Notes under the pieces: generated by a model | What the model was told of the DNA's origin: nothing | Seen by the model: only the letters and a program-made list of their open reading frames with translations | Database searches by the model: none | Made by a program: the position numbers and the translations under genes | Shown: piece by piece, positions 11,162 through 18,086 of the stretch | Layout of the letters: each line of letters opens with the position of its first letter | How positions within the stretch are numbered: the stretch's first letter is position 1 | Assembly: GCA_026182355.1 (NCBI GenBank) | Contig: JAPFBL010000002.1 | Location: forward strand, 3,348,001-3,412,000 | From: Hermatobates lingyangjiaoensis | Lineage: Eukaryota; Arthropoda; Insecta; Hemiptera; Hermatobatidae | Direction of reading: 5' to 3' | DNA length: 64,000 nt

Positions 11162-13192
11162 TGTAGGATTCGTCCCTCCCTTCGTAAATTTAATCCCCCA
11201 TCATCCCGCGAACCTTCACCCCTTCCTGCTTCTCATCCACTTGAGCAATTCATCACTCTTCTGCTGACTAAAGTCAGTAGCCCTTTATTTTTGAACTCCC
11301 TCAAACCCAAAGACAACCTTACTCATTTTGAACGTTTGGCCATCAAAAGTTTGACCCACAACCCTGATCTACTTATCATGCCGCCTGACAAAGGGTCCGC
11401 TGTTGTTCTTATGGACCGTGAAACCTACAGAGGAGAGGCCATGAGGCATTTGAGCAACCGTGACTTCTACGAGCCTCTTGACACGAACCCTACCTCTCTC
11501 TTCCACACTAAACTCAGTGAGTTTATTCACAGTTCTGCCCTCCAGGAGGGACTTACCCAAGAAGAAATCAAGTTGCTTATCCCCACTAATTACCGTTGTC
11601 CCGTCTTTTATTTACTTCCTAAAATCCATAAACCCTATAGAATGCCCGATCAGCCCCCTCCTGGCCGACCCATAGTTTCAAGCTATGGCTGTCTTACTGA
11701 GCGCATTTCAGCGTTCGTTGACGCCATTCTGCAGCCCATAGTTACCCAACTCCCCACTTTCTGCAAAGACACCTTCCACTTCCTCCAAATACTCAATAAC
11801 ATCTCCCTACCGGAATCCCTGGAACACCCTCTCCTTCTAGCCACTATGGACGTCACATCCCTGTACACGGTTATTGACCATGGCGAGGGTTTGGCGGCCC
11901 TACAGTGGTTCCTAGACAATAGACCCTTACCCCACATACCCTCCACCGCTTTTGTCCTTCAGCTAAGTTCCTTTGTCCTGCAGCACAATGTCTTCAGGTT
12001 TGAGGACCATCTATATCTTCAGACCAGAGGAACTGCTATGGGTACCAGAATGGCCCCTTCCTTTGCCAACCTTTACATGGCCAAACTTGAACAGGATTTC
12101 CTCTCGTCTCATGCCCTCCAACCCCTTGCCTACACCCGGTTCATTGATGATATATTTTTCGTATGGCCTCATGGCAAAGATTCTCTGGAAACTTTTATTG
12201 AAGCCTTCAAAACTTCCTGTTCATCACTCAATTTCACCCACTCCTTCTCCTATACCTCCTTAACCTTCCTAGATGTAGTAGTGTCCCTAAGCGGCAGGAC
12301 CTTCACCACCTCCATACACACAAAACCTACCAATGCCCAACAATATCTACACTTCAATAGTTGTCACCCATCCCACACAAAAAAGTCCCTACCTCGTTCC
12401 CTCTCCATCCGCATACACCGTATTTGCAGTGACCTCTATCAACGACAGTGTCATATCGACAAACTTAGGGAGAAATTCGTCCAGCGGGGCTACTCTCCCA
12501 GGTTTGTTGATAAATGCTTAATACCTGCCACCAATCAATATCTTCCTAGGACTGCCGCTGAACCCAACAGTTCTCCCTTCCTCGTAACTACTTTCTTTCC
12601 TGGGGTCCATAGGATCGGGAATATCATCAAGGACATTTTTCCTCTCCTGTCCTCTTCCCCCTCCACCTCCTCCGTCTTCCGAAAACCCCCTCGCCTGTCC
12701 TTCAGAAAGCCTCCAAATTTAGGAAACCTGTTTTCCCACAGATCCCTTGAAACTCCTGGGATTGGGGTGGTGCGTGCTGGTATGGAGAAATGCGGCCGTC
12801 GCCTCTGCCTTACATGTCCTTTAGTTAACCCTTCACCTTTCTTCTCCTCACCAACCAACTCTTTCCGCGTCCCACCTAACACATCCTGCTCATCCAGGAA
12901 TTGCGTCTACCGACTGAACTGTAGACAATGTGGAGCATTCTACATTGGTATGACTTCTACCAAGCTCAATGAGCGTTTGAACAACCATAGAGCTTCGGTC
13001 GGTCAGCGCAAACAGCTTCCTGTAGCTATCCATGCCAACAGCCATAACCTTTCTTTTAATGACTGCTTTTCTGTTCAAATCATTAAGCTAGTGACCACTG
13101 ATGACCGTAGTTTGACATTAAGAGCGTCTGAGGAGGCCCACATATGGTTATTGGGGGCCCGATCAGATCCCGGTTTAAATCAGAAGCGTTAA
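11162..13192 (+). CDS. Penelope-like reverse transcriptase with C-terminal GIY-YIG endonuclease
   Basis: This enzyme copies element RNA into DNA at a nick made by its own endonuclease. The frame is open from 11162, continuous with the Ile-Tyr codons of the (TA)n tract, to TAA at 13190. No ATG near the start is convincing; a TTG at 11291 is used here only for numbering, giving 633 residues. Visible in order: DKGSAVV (33-39); LPKIHKP (109-115); motif A TMDVTSLYT (185-193) with Asp187; motif B TRGTAMGTRMAPSFANLYM (245-263); motif C FIDD (284-287); a Cys cluster KCGRRLCLTC (500-509); then GIY-YIG with VY (539-540), YIG (551-553), Arg562, and Glu614 or Glu615, ending near Asn630. All catalytic positions I can place are kept and there is no frameshift, so this copy is recent or selected. 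It is more GC-rich than its surroundings. The true N-terminus appears lost. Confidence 0.93.
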   Translation, partial: CRIRPSLRKFNPPSSREPSPLPASHPLEQFITLLLTKVSSPLFLNSLKPKDNLTHFERLAIKSLTHNPDLLIMPPDKGSAVVLMDRETYRGEAMRHLSNRDFYEPLDTNPTSLFHTKLSEFIHSSALQEGLTQEEIKLLIPTNYRCPVFYLLPKIHKPYRMPDQPPPGRPIVSSYGCLTERISAFVDAILQPIVTQLPTFCKDTFHFLQILNNISLPESLEHPLLLATMDVTSLYTVIDHGEGLAALQWFLDNRPLPHIPSTAFVLQLSSFVLQHNVFRFEDHLYLQTRGTAMGTRMAPSFANLYMAKLEQDFLSSHALQPLAYTRFIDDIFFVWPHGKDSLETFIEAFKTSCSSLNFTHSFSYTSLTFLDVVVSLSGRTFTTSIHTKPTNAQQYLHFNSCHPSHTKKSLPRSLSIRIHRICSDLYQRQCHIDKLREKFVQRGYSPRFVDKCLIPATNQYLPRTAAEPNSSPFLVTTFFPGVHRIGNIIKDIFPLLSSSPSTSSVFRKPPRLSFRKPPNLGNLFSHRSLETPGIGVVRAGMEKCGRRLCLTCPLVNPSPFFSSPTNSFRVPPNTSCSSRNCVYRLNCRQCGAFYIGMTSTKLNERLNNHRASVGQRKQLPVAIHANSHNLSFNDCFSVQIIKLVTTDDRSLTLRASEEAHIWLLGARSDPGLNQKR

Positions 13193-13390
13193 CTTTTATT
13201 TGTTTTTCCTTTTATTTTTAACTTATATATTCATATTCATATATATATATTTTTTATTTTTTTATTATTATTTTTTTTCCTTTTTTTATTATATATATTT
13301 TTTATTTTATTTATTTATTTATTTTTTTTTTATTATTTCCTTTTTTATAATTTTTAATTTATAATTTTTAATTTTTTAATTTTATCTATT
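13193..13390 (+). repeat. T-rich low-complexity 3' region of PLE1
   Basis: Directly after the stop codon come about 200 bases of T runs mixed with A, with no structure I can read. It separates the coding region from the GC-richer terminal segment. Confidence 0.8.
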
Positions 13391-13544
13391 GTTTTTGCTT
13401 TCTCCGTTCTCCGACGTTTAGTGCCTAGCTCCTTTTTTACGCTAGTGCTGCTCTCTTCGGTTGACTCTTTATTTCTTCATTCGCGCTCCGTTCTTCGACG
13501 TGGGGAGATCTCTCTCACTTCGTCCTCTCTACTAGTCTACTCTC

Positions 13545-13568
13545 CTGATGACGAACAACAGTTCGAAA
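13545..13568 (+). ncRNA. hammerhead-like core at the PLE1 3' end (family D)
   Basis: CTGATGA, one extra C, then a 4-bp stem GAAC/GUUC around loop AACA, then GAAA. This resembles the conserved core of a hammerhead ribozyme (CUGANGA, stem II, GAAA). Self-cleaving hammerheads are known in PLE terminal repeats. The extra base before the stem and the absence of an obvious stem III and cleavage site nearby make activity uncertain. It lies 70-90 bases before the (TA)n border. Confidence 0.4.
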
Positions 13569-13636
13569 TATTGAATTCTGTAAGTTTTCTTTGTATTCTC
13601 TTTTCTGTGTCGTGCTTTGTGTAATTTAAATTTTTA

Positions 13637-13656
13637 ATATATATATATATATATAT
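13637..13656. repeat. (TA)n microsatellite between PLE1 and PLE2
   Basis: About ten AT units, forming the shared border of PLE1 (plus strand) and PLE2 (minus strand). Confidence 0.95.
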
Positions 13657-13840
13657 TTGTGTATTTTGGGAGCAGACCTTCAATCAAACATGTTTTATTA
13701 AAAATTATGCCAATTTTAACTTTTGTTCTTTTCCGAGTTAATTTTTCAAGTTTTCTCACTATGGATTTCCACCTTTCTGGTAAAATATAAAGTAATTCAC
13801 CAAAAGATTTATTCTTGACTTCCATTTTATTAACTAACAA
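13657..13840 (-). pseudogene. PLE N-terminal module (in terminal repeat of PLE2)
   Basis: A frame reading about 60 codons with a basic, helical stretch (RKLEKLTRKRTKVKIG) followed by FNKTCLIEGLLPKYTN. It then runs straight into Ile-Tyr codons of the (TA)n tract. The Cys followed by LLPKYTN recurs in four other units here. In PLEs this type of segment lies upstream of the reverse transcriptase. Here nothing follows it but TA repeats, so it cannot make an enzyme. I treat it as the coding part of a solo or 3' terminal repeat. Confidence 0.75.
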
Positions 13841-13890
13841 GTTTTAACTATAACAAACAAATTAACCTTACATACAAATTATATACGACG

Positions 13891-13916
13891 TTTCGGTCAG
13901 CTCTGACCATCTTCAG
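13891..13916 (-). ncRNA. hammerhead-like core of PLE2 (family E)
   Basis: On the minus strand: CTGAAGA, one extra T, a perfect 5-bp stem GGUCA/UGACC around loop GAGC, then GAAACG. This is one of the clearest examples of the core. It sits between the endonuclease stop codon and the N-terminal module. No short closing stem III follows, so catalytic activity is not shown. Confidence 0.45.
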
Positions 13917-14122
13917 GCACTAATAACAATTCATAACAGAACTCAAATACAAAAATAAGAACTATCTAAATTATTAACACAATTATTAACATCCTAACAG
14001 AATAAGAAATATTTACATGAATTGAGTGGGAGGTTATACAGGTTATAACGGTCCTCAGGGTTGCTATTAATTAAAAGTACTAACGAATTTGAAAATAATC
14101 AGGGATTGAACTTAATATTATC

Positions 14123-14858
14123 CTACGTTGCTGCATGCAGTTTTAATATTCTTGAGAAGCTCGTGGTCTGGTTGTTCAGGTTCGGCTTCTTTTCTCTTAT
14201 GCACAGCGCTTCCAGAATGTGTAGCCTTCTCAGGTCATTTTCTTGATAAAGTAATGTGATATTTTTATTCAATTCTTCCCTGGTTAGCTTGAGGCTATGG
14301 GTGCTCTGCATATGTTCTTTCGGGGCACCTGCAGTCAGGTGCATTGTTAATCTCCTGGATAATGTTGTTGCTGTAGAACCAATGTAGCATGATTTAAGGA
14401 ACTCACAGTTTCCTATGGTACAATTGTATTGGTATACCACATTGGTCTTTTGCAAGAGTGGTTTTTGCAGTAAATTATTCTTGACTATTAAGTGTGTTGT
14501 GCAAAAACTTCTATAGTAAATTCTAATCTTCAGTTGGTCTCCAGAATTGTTGCACTTCGTATTGTTTTTAATAATGGTCTTCAGTATTCTTTCATCGGTT
14601 TTGTAATGATTGGAAAATTGGTTTCTATAGTAGACCGTTTGTATTGTACCTTGGGTGATTCTCAATATGGCACATATAGAAGTTGGCGAAAGTAACACCT
14701 AATGGTGAGCCCATTGCCACTCCATCAATTTGATAATACAAAGTACCATCTATATGGTTGAATGGATTTTTGGTCGTACAGGATCGCAACAGATTTTCCA
14801 AGGTGATTCTTTTGAACGGGGGAGGGGGTAGTCTGGGGTGATTATAGGCAGTACAACA
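14123..14858 (-). pseudogene. PLE2 reverse transcriptase (deleted) and GIY-YIG endonuclease
   Basis: Minus-strand 14858 to about 14655 reads reverse transcriptase motif B: LYYQIDGVAMGSPLG, then FANFYMCHIEN. Immediately after this, in another frame, comes the connector YYRNQFSNHYKTDERILKTI that normally lies far beyond the palm domain. Motif C (xxDD) and the thumb are therefore missing, and the joint changes frame. The endonuclease follows in a 191-codon open frame with VY (88-89), YIG (105-107), an Arg pair at 115-116 and ILEAL with Glu163, so this domain is nearly complete. It ends at 14123. The copy is dead as a polymerase. Confidence 0.88.
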
Positions 14859-15147
14859 GTAATTTATTACATTTTAATATGTTCGGTAACAAAGAGGAAT
14901 TTATTAATAAATCAGTTATTACGACTATGGATTATTTTGTTATACATTAACATAAGGATATTGTTATAATTATTCTATTGCTTTAGAATTATTGCATAAG
15001 TATAGAGATCACTATTTGATTACCTTGGAAATCTGTTTATGTTGCAGCATTCTTATTTATTTAGGACTAGTTTTAATCATTGGACCAAAAACCTCAAAAA
15101 AAATTACATCATATAAATATTGGGTCAAGAAAACAAATCATGATGTA
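14859..15147. repeat. direct repeat H, copy 1
   Basis: About 290 bases starting GTAATTTATTACATTTTAAT and ending GATGTATACA before a (TA)n tract. They are repeated almost identically at 16012-16302. The main differences are single substitutions, such as CCAAAAACC against CTCAAAACC near the end. This copy begins abruptly at the broken edge of PLE2 and lacks the inverted partner seen in copy 2. No protein fragment is recognised in it. Confidence 0.92.
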
Positions 15148-15180
15148 TACATATATATATATATATATATATCTATATAT

Positions 15181-15246
<66 letters not shown>
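15148..15246. repeat. (TA)n microsatellite
   Basis: About 99 bases of TA with one CTATATATTATATATAATA interruption, between repeat H copy 1 and a family B unit. Confidence 0.95.
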
Positions 15247-15248
<2 letters not shown>

Positions 15249-15676
15249 ATGATCAAAACACAATATGAAATGGGAAACAAGACTAAGATCTTTCAACCAT
15301 AACAAGCGGTCTTCGTCAGAGTCAAAAGCCCAACTGAAACACAAGATGCAGAAAACATCTGGTGAAGGGTTGAGAAGAGTGGGAAGGAAGAGTGGTTTAA
15401 AATGTGAAAGCGCATTAAAGGACTAATGCCCAGAAAGGGTTTGTTTAGGGAAATATTGAGTACAGTAAGAAAGAGTAAGAAACTATCCGCTAGCTGTCAA
15501 CCCTCTTAGAAGAAGAATTTTTTTTTAATATACCAATCTTCACTCCCACTCTTCTCAACCCCTCACCAGATGTTTTCTGCATCTAGTGTTTCAGTTGGGT
15601 TTTTGACTCTGATAAAGACCGCTTGTTACGGTTGAAAGATCTTAGTCTTGTTTTCTCATTTTTATATTGTGGTTTG

Positions 15677-15678
<2 letters not shown>
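15247..15678. repeat. PLE-derived long inverted repeat, family B (432 bp)
   Basis: The arms are about 15247-15400 and 15545-15678. Outer parts are the usual family B sequence (GATCAAA, GACTAAGATCTTTCAACC, GCGGTCTTCGTCAGAGTC). The inner parts extend the palindrome with GCAGAAAACATCTGGTGA and its inverse TCACCAGATGTTTTCTGC. The left arm keeps a minus-strand hammerhead-like core at 15291-15319. The right arm reads CTGATAA and has lost it. (TA)n tracts lie on both sides. This longer form may show more of the parent element than the short family B copies do. Confidence 0.88.

Positions 15679-15716
<38 letters not shown>
15679..15716. repeat. (TA)n microsatellite
   Basis: About 19 TA units joining the family B inverted repeat to the family J palindrome. 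Confidence 0.95.
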
Positions 15717-15720
<4 letters not shown>

Positions 15721-15850
15721 GTTGAACTGAATTGCCTTAATTAAACTTACCTTTTTTTTGAGCAGTTTCTCATATTTCAAAAAAAAGGTAAGTTTAATTA
15801 AGGCAATTCAGTTCAACACAATATGTATAAAAGAAGGTCTGCTCCCTATT
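15714..15850. repeat. family J palindrome carrying a PLE N-terminal module
   Basis: Two 46-bp arms, 15714-15759 and 15779-15824, are reverse complements with a 19-bp spacer. Read outward on each strand, both arms encode KVSLIKAIQFNTI. On the plus strand the frame continues to CIKEGLLPIYTN and then meets TA-rich sequence. On the minus strand it stops at FNTI against the (TA)n tract. Unequal arm lengths with the same start suggest one terminal module joined head-to-head to a shortened copy of itself. Confidence 0.85.
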
Positions 15851-16275
15851 TATACTAATATATATAGCATATATATGATGTAATTTTTTTTGAGGTTTGA
15901 GGTCCAATGATCAAAACTAGTCCTTTTGCTGACGTTTCGACATATATTTATGTCATCTTCAGGACTACAACATGATTGTTTTACAATTAGCACTACTATT
16001 ACTACTATTTGGTAATTTATTACATTTTAATATGTTCGGTAACAAAGAGGAATTTATTAATAAATCAGTTATTACGACTATGGATTATTTTGTTATACAT
16101 TAACATAAGGATATTGTTATAATTATTCTATTGCTTTAGAATTATTGCATAAATATAGAGATCACTATTTGATTACCTTGGAAATCTGTTTATGTTGCAG
16201 CATTCTTATTTATTTAGGACTAGTTTTAATCATTGGACCTCAAACCTCAAAAAAAATTACATCATATAAATATTG
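15851..16275. repeat. family F inverted-repeat unit
   Basis: The left arm (about 15865-15927, minus orientation) and right arm (about 16214-16275) share GGACTAGTTTT, ATCATTGGACCTCAAACCTC and AATTACATCATATA as inverse copies. Between them lie a minus-strand hammerhead-like core (15935-15962) and most of repeat H copy 2. The unit is bordered by TA-rich sequence on the left and a (TA)n tract on the right. No protein fragment is seen. Confidence 0.8.
15935..15962 (-). ncRNA. hammerhead-like core (family F)
   Basis: Minus strand: CTGAAGA, an extra T, a perfect 6-bp stem GACAUA/UAUGUC with loop AAUA, then GAAACGTC. The stem sequence differs completely from the family E core but pairing is preserved. 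Confidence 0.45.
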
Positions 16276-16302
16276 GGTCAAGAAAACAAATCATGATGTA
16301 TA
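16012..16302. repeat. direct repeat H, copy 2
   Basis: Near-identical to 14859-15147, offset by 1153 bases. In this copy the sequence continues leftward into the family F core and inverted arm. Copy 1 therefore looks like the truncated version of the same unit. Confidence 0.92.
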
Positions 16303-16337
16303 CATATATATATATATATATATATAATTATATATAT
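16303..16337. repeat. (TA)n microsatellite
   Basis: About 17 TA units between repeat H copy 2 and the family G palindrome. Confidence 0.95.
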
Positions 16338-16576
16338 AAACTAGAATTTTCAAAAGAACACACAGAAAAGAAATCACTGAACGGACTACTATATTTCGAT
16401 GTCCCCGTCGTCAGGTATAGCTGTGAATCTCTCCAAAGGCTGGTAACGACTCAGCTTAACTCAGTCGTTATCAACCTTTGGAGCGATTCACATCTATTCC
16501 TGTCGACGAGGACATCGAAATATAATAGTGAGTTCAGTGATTTTTTTTCTGTGTGTTCTTTTGAAAATTCTAGTTT
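16338..16576. repeat. family G palindrome
   Basis: The arms 16338-16451 and 16464-16576 are inverse copies at roughly 90 percent identity by eye, with a spacer of about 12 bases. Both include AAACTAGAATTTTCAAAAGA and GATTTC/TCACTGAAC blocks. A core-like sequence CTGACGACGGGGACATCGAAA is present (minus strand near 16394-16414), but its stem is weak, at most 2-3 pairs. The unit is followed by AATCTAATTGGTTATA and a (TA)n tract. Confidence 0.88.
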
Positions 16577-16604
16577 ATTCAGTTCGAATAATCTAATTGG
16601 TTAT

Positions 16605-16607
<3 letters not shown>

Positions 16608-16642
<35 letters not shown>
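16608..16642. repeat. (TA)n microsatellite
   Basis: About 17 AT units at the right border of the family G unit. Confidence 0.95.
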
Positions 16643-16644
<2 letters not shown>

Positions 16645-16930
16645 AGACGTTCTTCTTGATTTCTTCGGAGACATTGATAGAAGAAGCATTAAACACCGCA
16701 TGCGATTGGTTGACTATACTAGCCAGCCCAACCAGTCACCCGGCGTCTCATGGCTACTCAGCCGATTGGTCATCACCATTCACAGGGGCATCGAATTCGC
16801 TTACATCGATTACTAATTTGTAGGAGCTATCAAAGTTTCTGCAGATAGGTATAACATTCATATCACTTGTTTGTGAATTTAGAACAGGATTCACAAATAA
16901 GTGATATGAATGTTATATATAATATATATA
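16643..16930. other. GC-richer unidentified segment with a 29-bp-arm hairpin
   Basis: About 200 bases of more GC-rich sequence (two GATTGGT motifs, CCCGGCGTCTCATGG) of unknown origin. This is followed by a hairpin at 16850-16917 whose arms TATAACATTCATATCACTTG (plus TTTGTGAAT) and their inverse flank a 10-base loop. It could be part of a PLE terminal unit or displaced host DNA. No protein is recognised. Confidence 0.5.
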
Positions 16931-17058
16931 ATATTGTTAAATACGCCCCATATTTGGCTTGTATCTGTTTCTTACACAATTTCTCCAGTTTCCGGAATTC
17001 CTTCCTCGTCTCTTCATTAAAACTATAAAGCTTATCACCAATATTGCTAGTCGACATG

Positions 17059-17085
17059 TTTCGAATGTACCACATTCATCATCAG
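17059..17085 (-). ncRNA. hammerhead-like core (family 3, minus copy)
   Basis: Inverse copy of the core at 17214-17240: CTGATGA, extra T, stem GAAUGU/ACAUUC, loop GGU, GAAAC. Sequence identity between the two arms includes the core. Confidence 0.45.
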
Positions 17086-17213
17086 GAATTAATGAGAATA
17101 ATAGTAGGATTGTTGGTTTATATATATAGAGGTGGATTACTAATATATAGGTGGATTAGTAATCTACCTCTATATATATAAACTAACAATCCTACTATTA
17201 TTCTCATTAATTC

Positions 17214-17240
17214 CTGATGATGAATGTGGTACATTCGAAA
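17214..17240 (+). ncRNA. hammerhead-like core (family 3, plus copy)
   Basis: CTGATGA, an extra T, a perfect 6-bp stem GAAUGU/ACAUUC around GGU, then GAAACATG. It lies directly upstream of the presumed ATG (ATGTCGACTAGC, 17242) of the N-terminal module. Confidence 0.48.
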
Positions 17241-17241
17241 C

Positions 17242-17395
17242 ATGTCGACTAGCAATATTGGTGATAAGCTTTATAGTTTTAATGAAGAGACGAGGAAGGA
17301 ATTCCGGAAACTGCAGAAATTGTGTAGGAAACAGATACAAGCCAAATATGGGGCGTTATTTAACAATGTATGTTTAAATGAAGGACTGCTTCCAA

Positions 17396-17426
<31 letters not shown>
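17242..17426 (+). pseudogene. PLE N-terminal module ending at LLPTY in (TA)n
   Basis: Starts MSTSNIGDKLYSFNEETRK, then a basic helical run (FRKLQKLCRKQIQAKYG), then FNNVCLNEGLLPTY, and then only Ile-Tyr codons of the TA repeat. It resembles the region upstream of the reverse transcriptase in PLEs. No downstream domain is attached, so it is a terminal-repeat fragment and not a working gene. Confidence 0.7.
17398..17426. repeat. (TA)n microsatellite
   Basis: About 14 TA units between the family 3 module and a family B palindrome. Confidence 0.95.
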
Positions 17427-17429
<3 letters not shown>

Positions 17430-17595
17430 CAAACCATAATAAGAAAATGGGAAAACAAGACTAAGATCTTTCAACCGTAACAAGCGGTCTTTGTCAGAGT
17501 CAAAAACCCAACTTAACTGACGAAGACCGCTTGTTACGGTTGAAAGACCTTAATTTTGTTTTCCCATTTTCTTATTGTGGTTTGATCAATGATTG
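17427..17595. repeat. PLE-derived palindrome, family B (compact copy)
   Basis: The left arm 17427-17512 and right arm 17517-17587 are inverse copies separated by only about four bases. The outer right end continues ATTGTTATTTTACGTGTTTA before another (TA)n tract. The right arm carries the family's plus-strand core (17517-17545). (TA)n tracts border both sides, giving the arrangement (TA)n, arm, arm, (TA)n. Confidence 0.9.
17517..17545 (+). ncRNA. hammerhead-like core (family B)
   Basis: CTGACGA, then AG, a 4-bp stem ACCG/CGGU around loop CUUGUUA, U, then GAAAGACC. The spacing differs slightly from the other families (two unpaired bases before and one after the stem). Confidence 0.35.
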
Positions 17596-17619
17596 TTATT
17601 TTACGTGTTTATGTGAAAT

Positions 17620-17621
<2 letters not shown>

Positions 17622-17659
<38 letters not shown>
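17622..17659. repeat. (TA)n microsatellite
   Basis: About 19 TA units at the border between the family B palindrome and PLE3. Confidence 0.95.
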
Positions 17660-17662
<3 letters not shown>

Positions 17663-17813
17663 TGTTTTTCGGCAGCAAATCCTCTTTCAAGCATGTATTA
17701 TTGAATTTCATAGCAGATTCTGCATTCACGATTTTCCTACTTATAGCTTCTATTTTTCTTACAGTCTTCTTTTGAGTAAGTGATAATAGCCAAAGCAAGC
17801 TAGCATAAGGCAT
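17660..17813 (-). pseudogene. PLE N-terminal module in the PLE3 terminal repeat
   Basis: Reads KTVRKIEAISRKIVNAESAM, then KFNNTCLKEDLLPKNTD, then Ile-Tyr codons of the (TA)n tract. The opposite terminal repeat (18900-19032, plus strand) encodes KIEAISRKIVNAESAIKFNN and then enters its own (TA)n tract, fifteen residues earlier. This is another example of the module ending at LLPxxT against TA repeats. Confidence 0.75.
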
Positions 17814-17900
17814 TCAGAAGGCTGAAACACTAAATATACACTCACTGGGGATAACTATATTTAATTAATCACTACACTAGATTAAACTAAGATATCATGC

Positions 17901-17925
17901 TTTCGGTCCCATGGGTCATCGTCAG
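17901..17925 (-). ncRNA. hammerhead-like core (PLE3)
   Basis: Minus strand: CTGACGA, then TGACCCATGGGACC, then GAAAGC. The stem CCC/GGG is interrupted by an A-A mismatch before an outer G-C pair, so it is weaker than the cores of families 3, E and F. It has the same position, between endonuclease stop and N-terminal module. Confidence 0.35.
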
Positions 17926-18086
17926 GTTCTTAAACTACTTATATTAACTAAATATACATATTACTAACTACTTTGGCGTTTAAATGCCAACTGAACACTG
18001 CTATTCTGTCGAGGTGAATGTTTGTGGTGGGGATTGAGTAGGGGTGAATGCGGGTCAACAAAATACTCGTGGCCCTTCAACTCAAC

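Larger units (their letters stand above)
11162..13636 (+). mobile_element. Penelope-like retroelement copy PLE1, 5'-truncated
   Basis: A retroelement copy running from the (TA)n tract at 11160 to the (TA)n tract at 13637. It contains one uninterrupted reverse transcriptase/GIY-YIG frame, a T-rich 3' region, and a terminal segment with a hammerhead-like core at 13545-13568. No target duplication can be read because both borders are simple TA repeats. The N-terminal part expected before the first reverse transcriptase motif is short, and no N-terminal module ending in LLPxYTN is present. I infer 5' truncation at the microsatellite. Confidence 0.9.
13657..14858 (-). mobile_element. Penelope-like retroelement copy PLE2, broken
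   Basis: Read on the minus strand, the order is part of the reverse transcriptase domain, linker, GIY-YIG endonuclease, stop, 3' region, hammerhead-like core (13891-13916), and then an N-terminal coding module ending in LLPKYTN against the (TA)n tract. An N-terminal module lying downstream of the endonuclease fits a PLE whose terminal repeat overlaps the start of its own frame. At its far end (14858) it is cut by another repeat. An internal deletion removes the catalytic reverse transcriptase motif, so this copy cannot be autonomous. Confidence 0.85.
16931..17371. repeat. head-to-head PLE terminal module palindrome (family 3)
   Basis: The arms are about 16931-17144 and 17156-17371, each about 215 bases and nearly identical in inverse order. 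Each arm carries, reading outward, a hammerhead-like core and then the start of an N-terminal PLE coding module (MSTSNIGDKLYSFNEETRK). The minus-strand arm is cut after QAKYGA, whereas the plus-strand arm continues to LLPTY and a (TA)n tract. This is the clearest two-sided example of the pattern in the window. Confidence 0.9.

Noticed and set aside
11369..13078. Several minus-strand and shifted frames inside PLE1
   Set aside because: They overlap the intact reverse transcriptase/endonuclease frame and show no family motifs.
15080..15268. Reading frames rich in Ile-Tyr across (TA)n tracts
   Set aside because: Pure TA repeats are open in all six frames, so these frames carry no evidence of coding. 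Frames at 9577, 14992, 15583, 16145, 19196, 19815 and 20427 are affected in the same way.
16394..16414. Family G sequence as a further hammerhead-like core
   Set aside because: CTGACGA and GAAA are present, but the segment between forms at most two or three pairs and is not supported by the second arm (CTGTCGA).
16233..16823. 196-codon frame
   Set aside because: It runs through two TA tracts and the family G palindrome, so it is an accidental fusion of repeat sequence.
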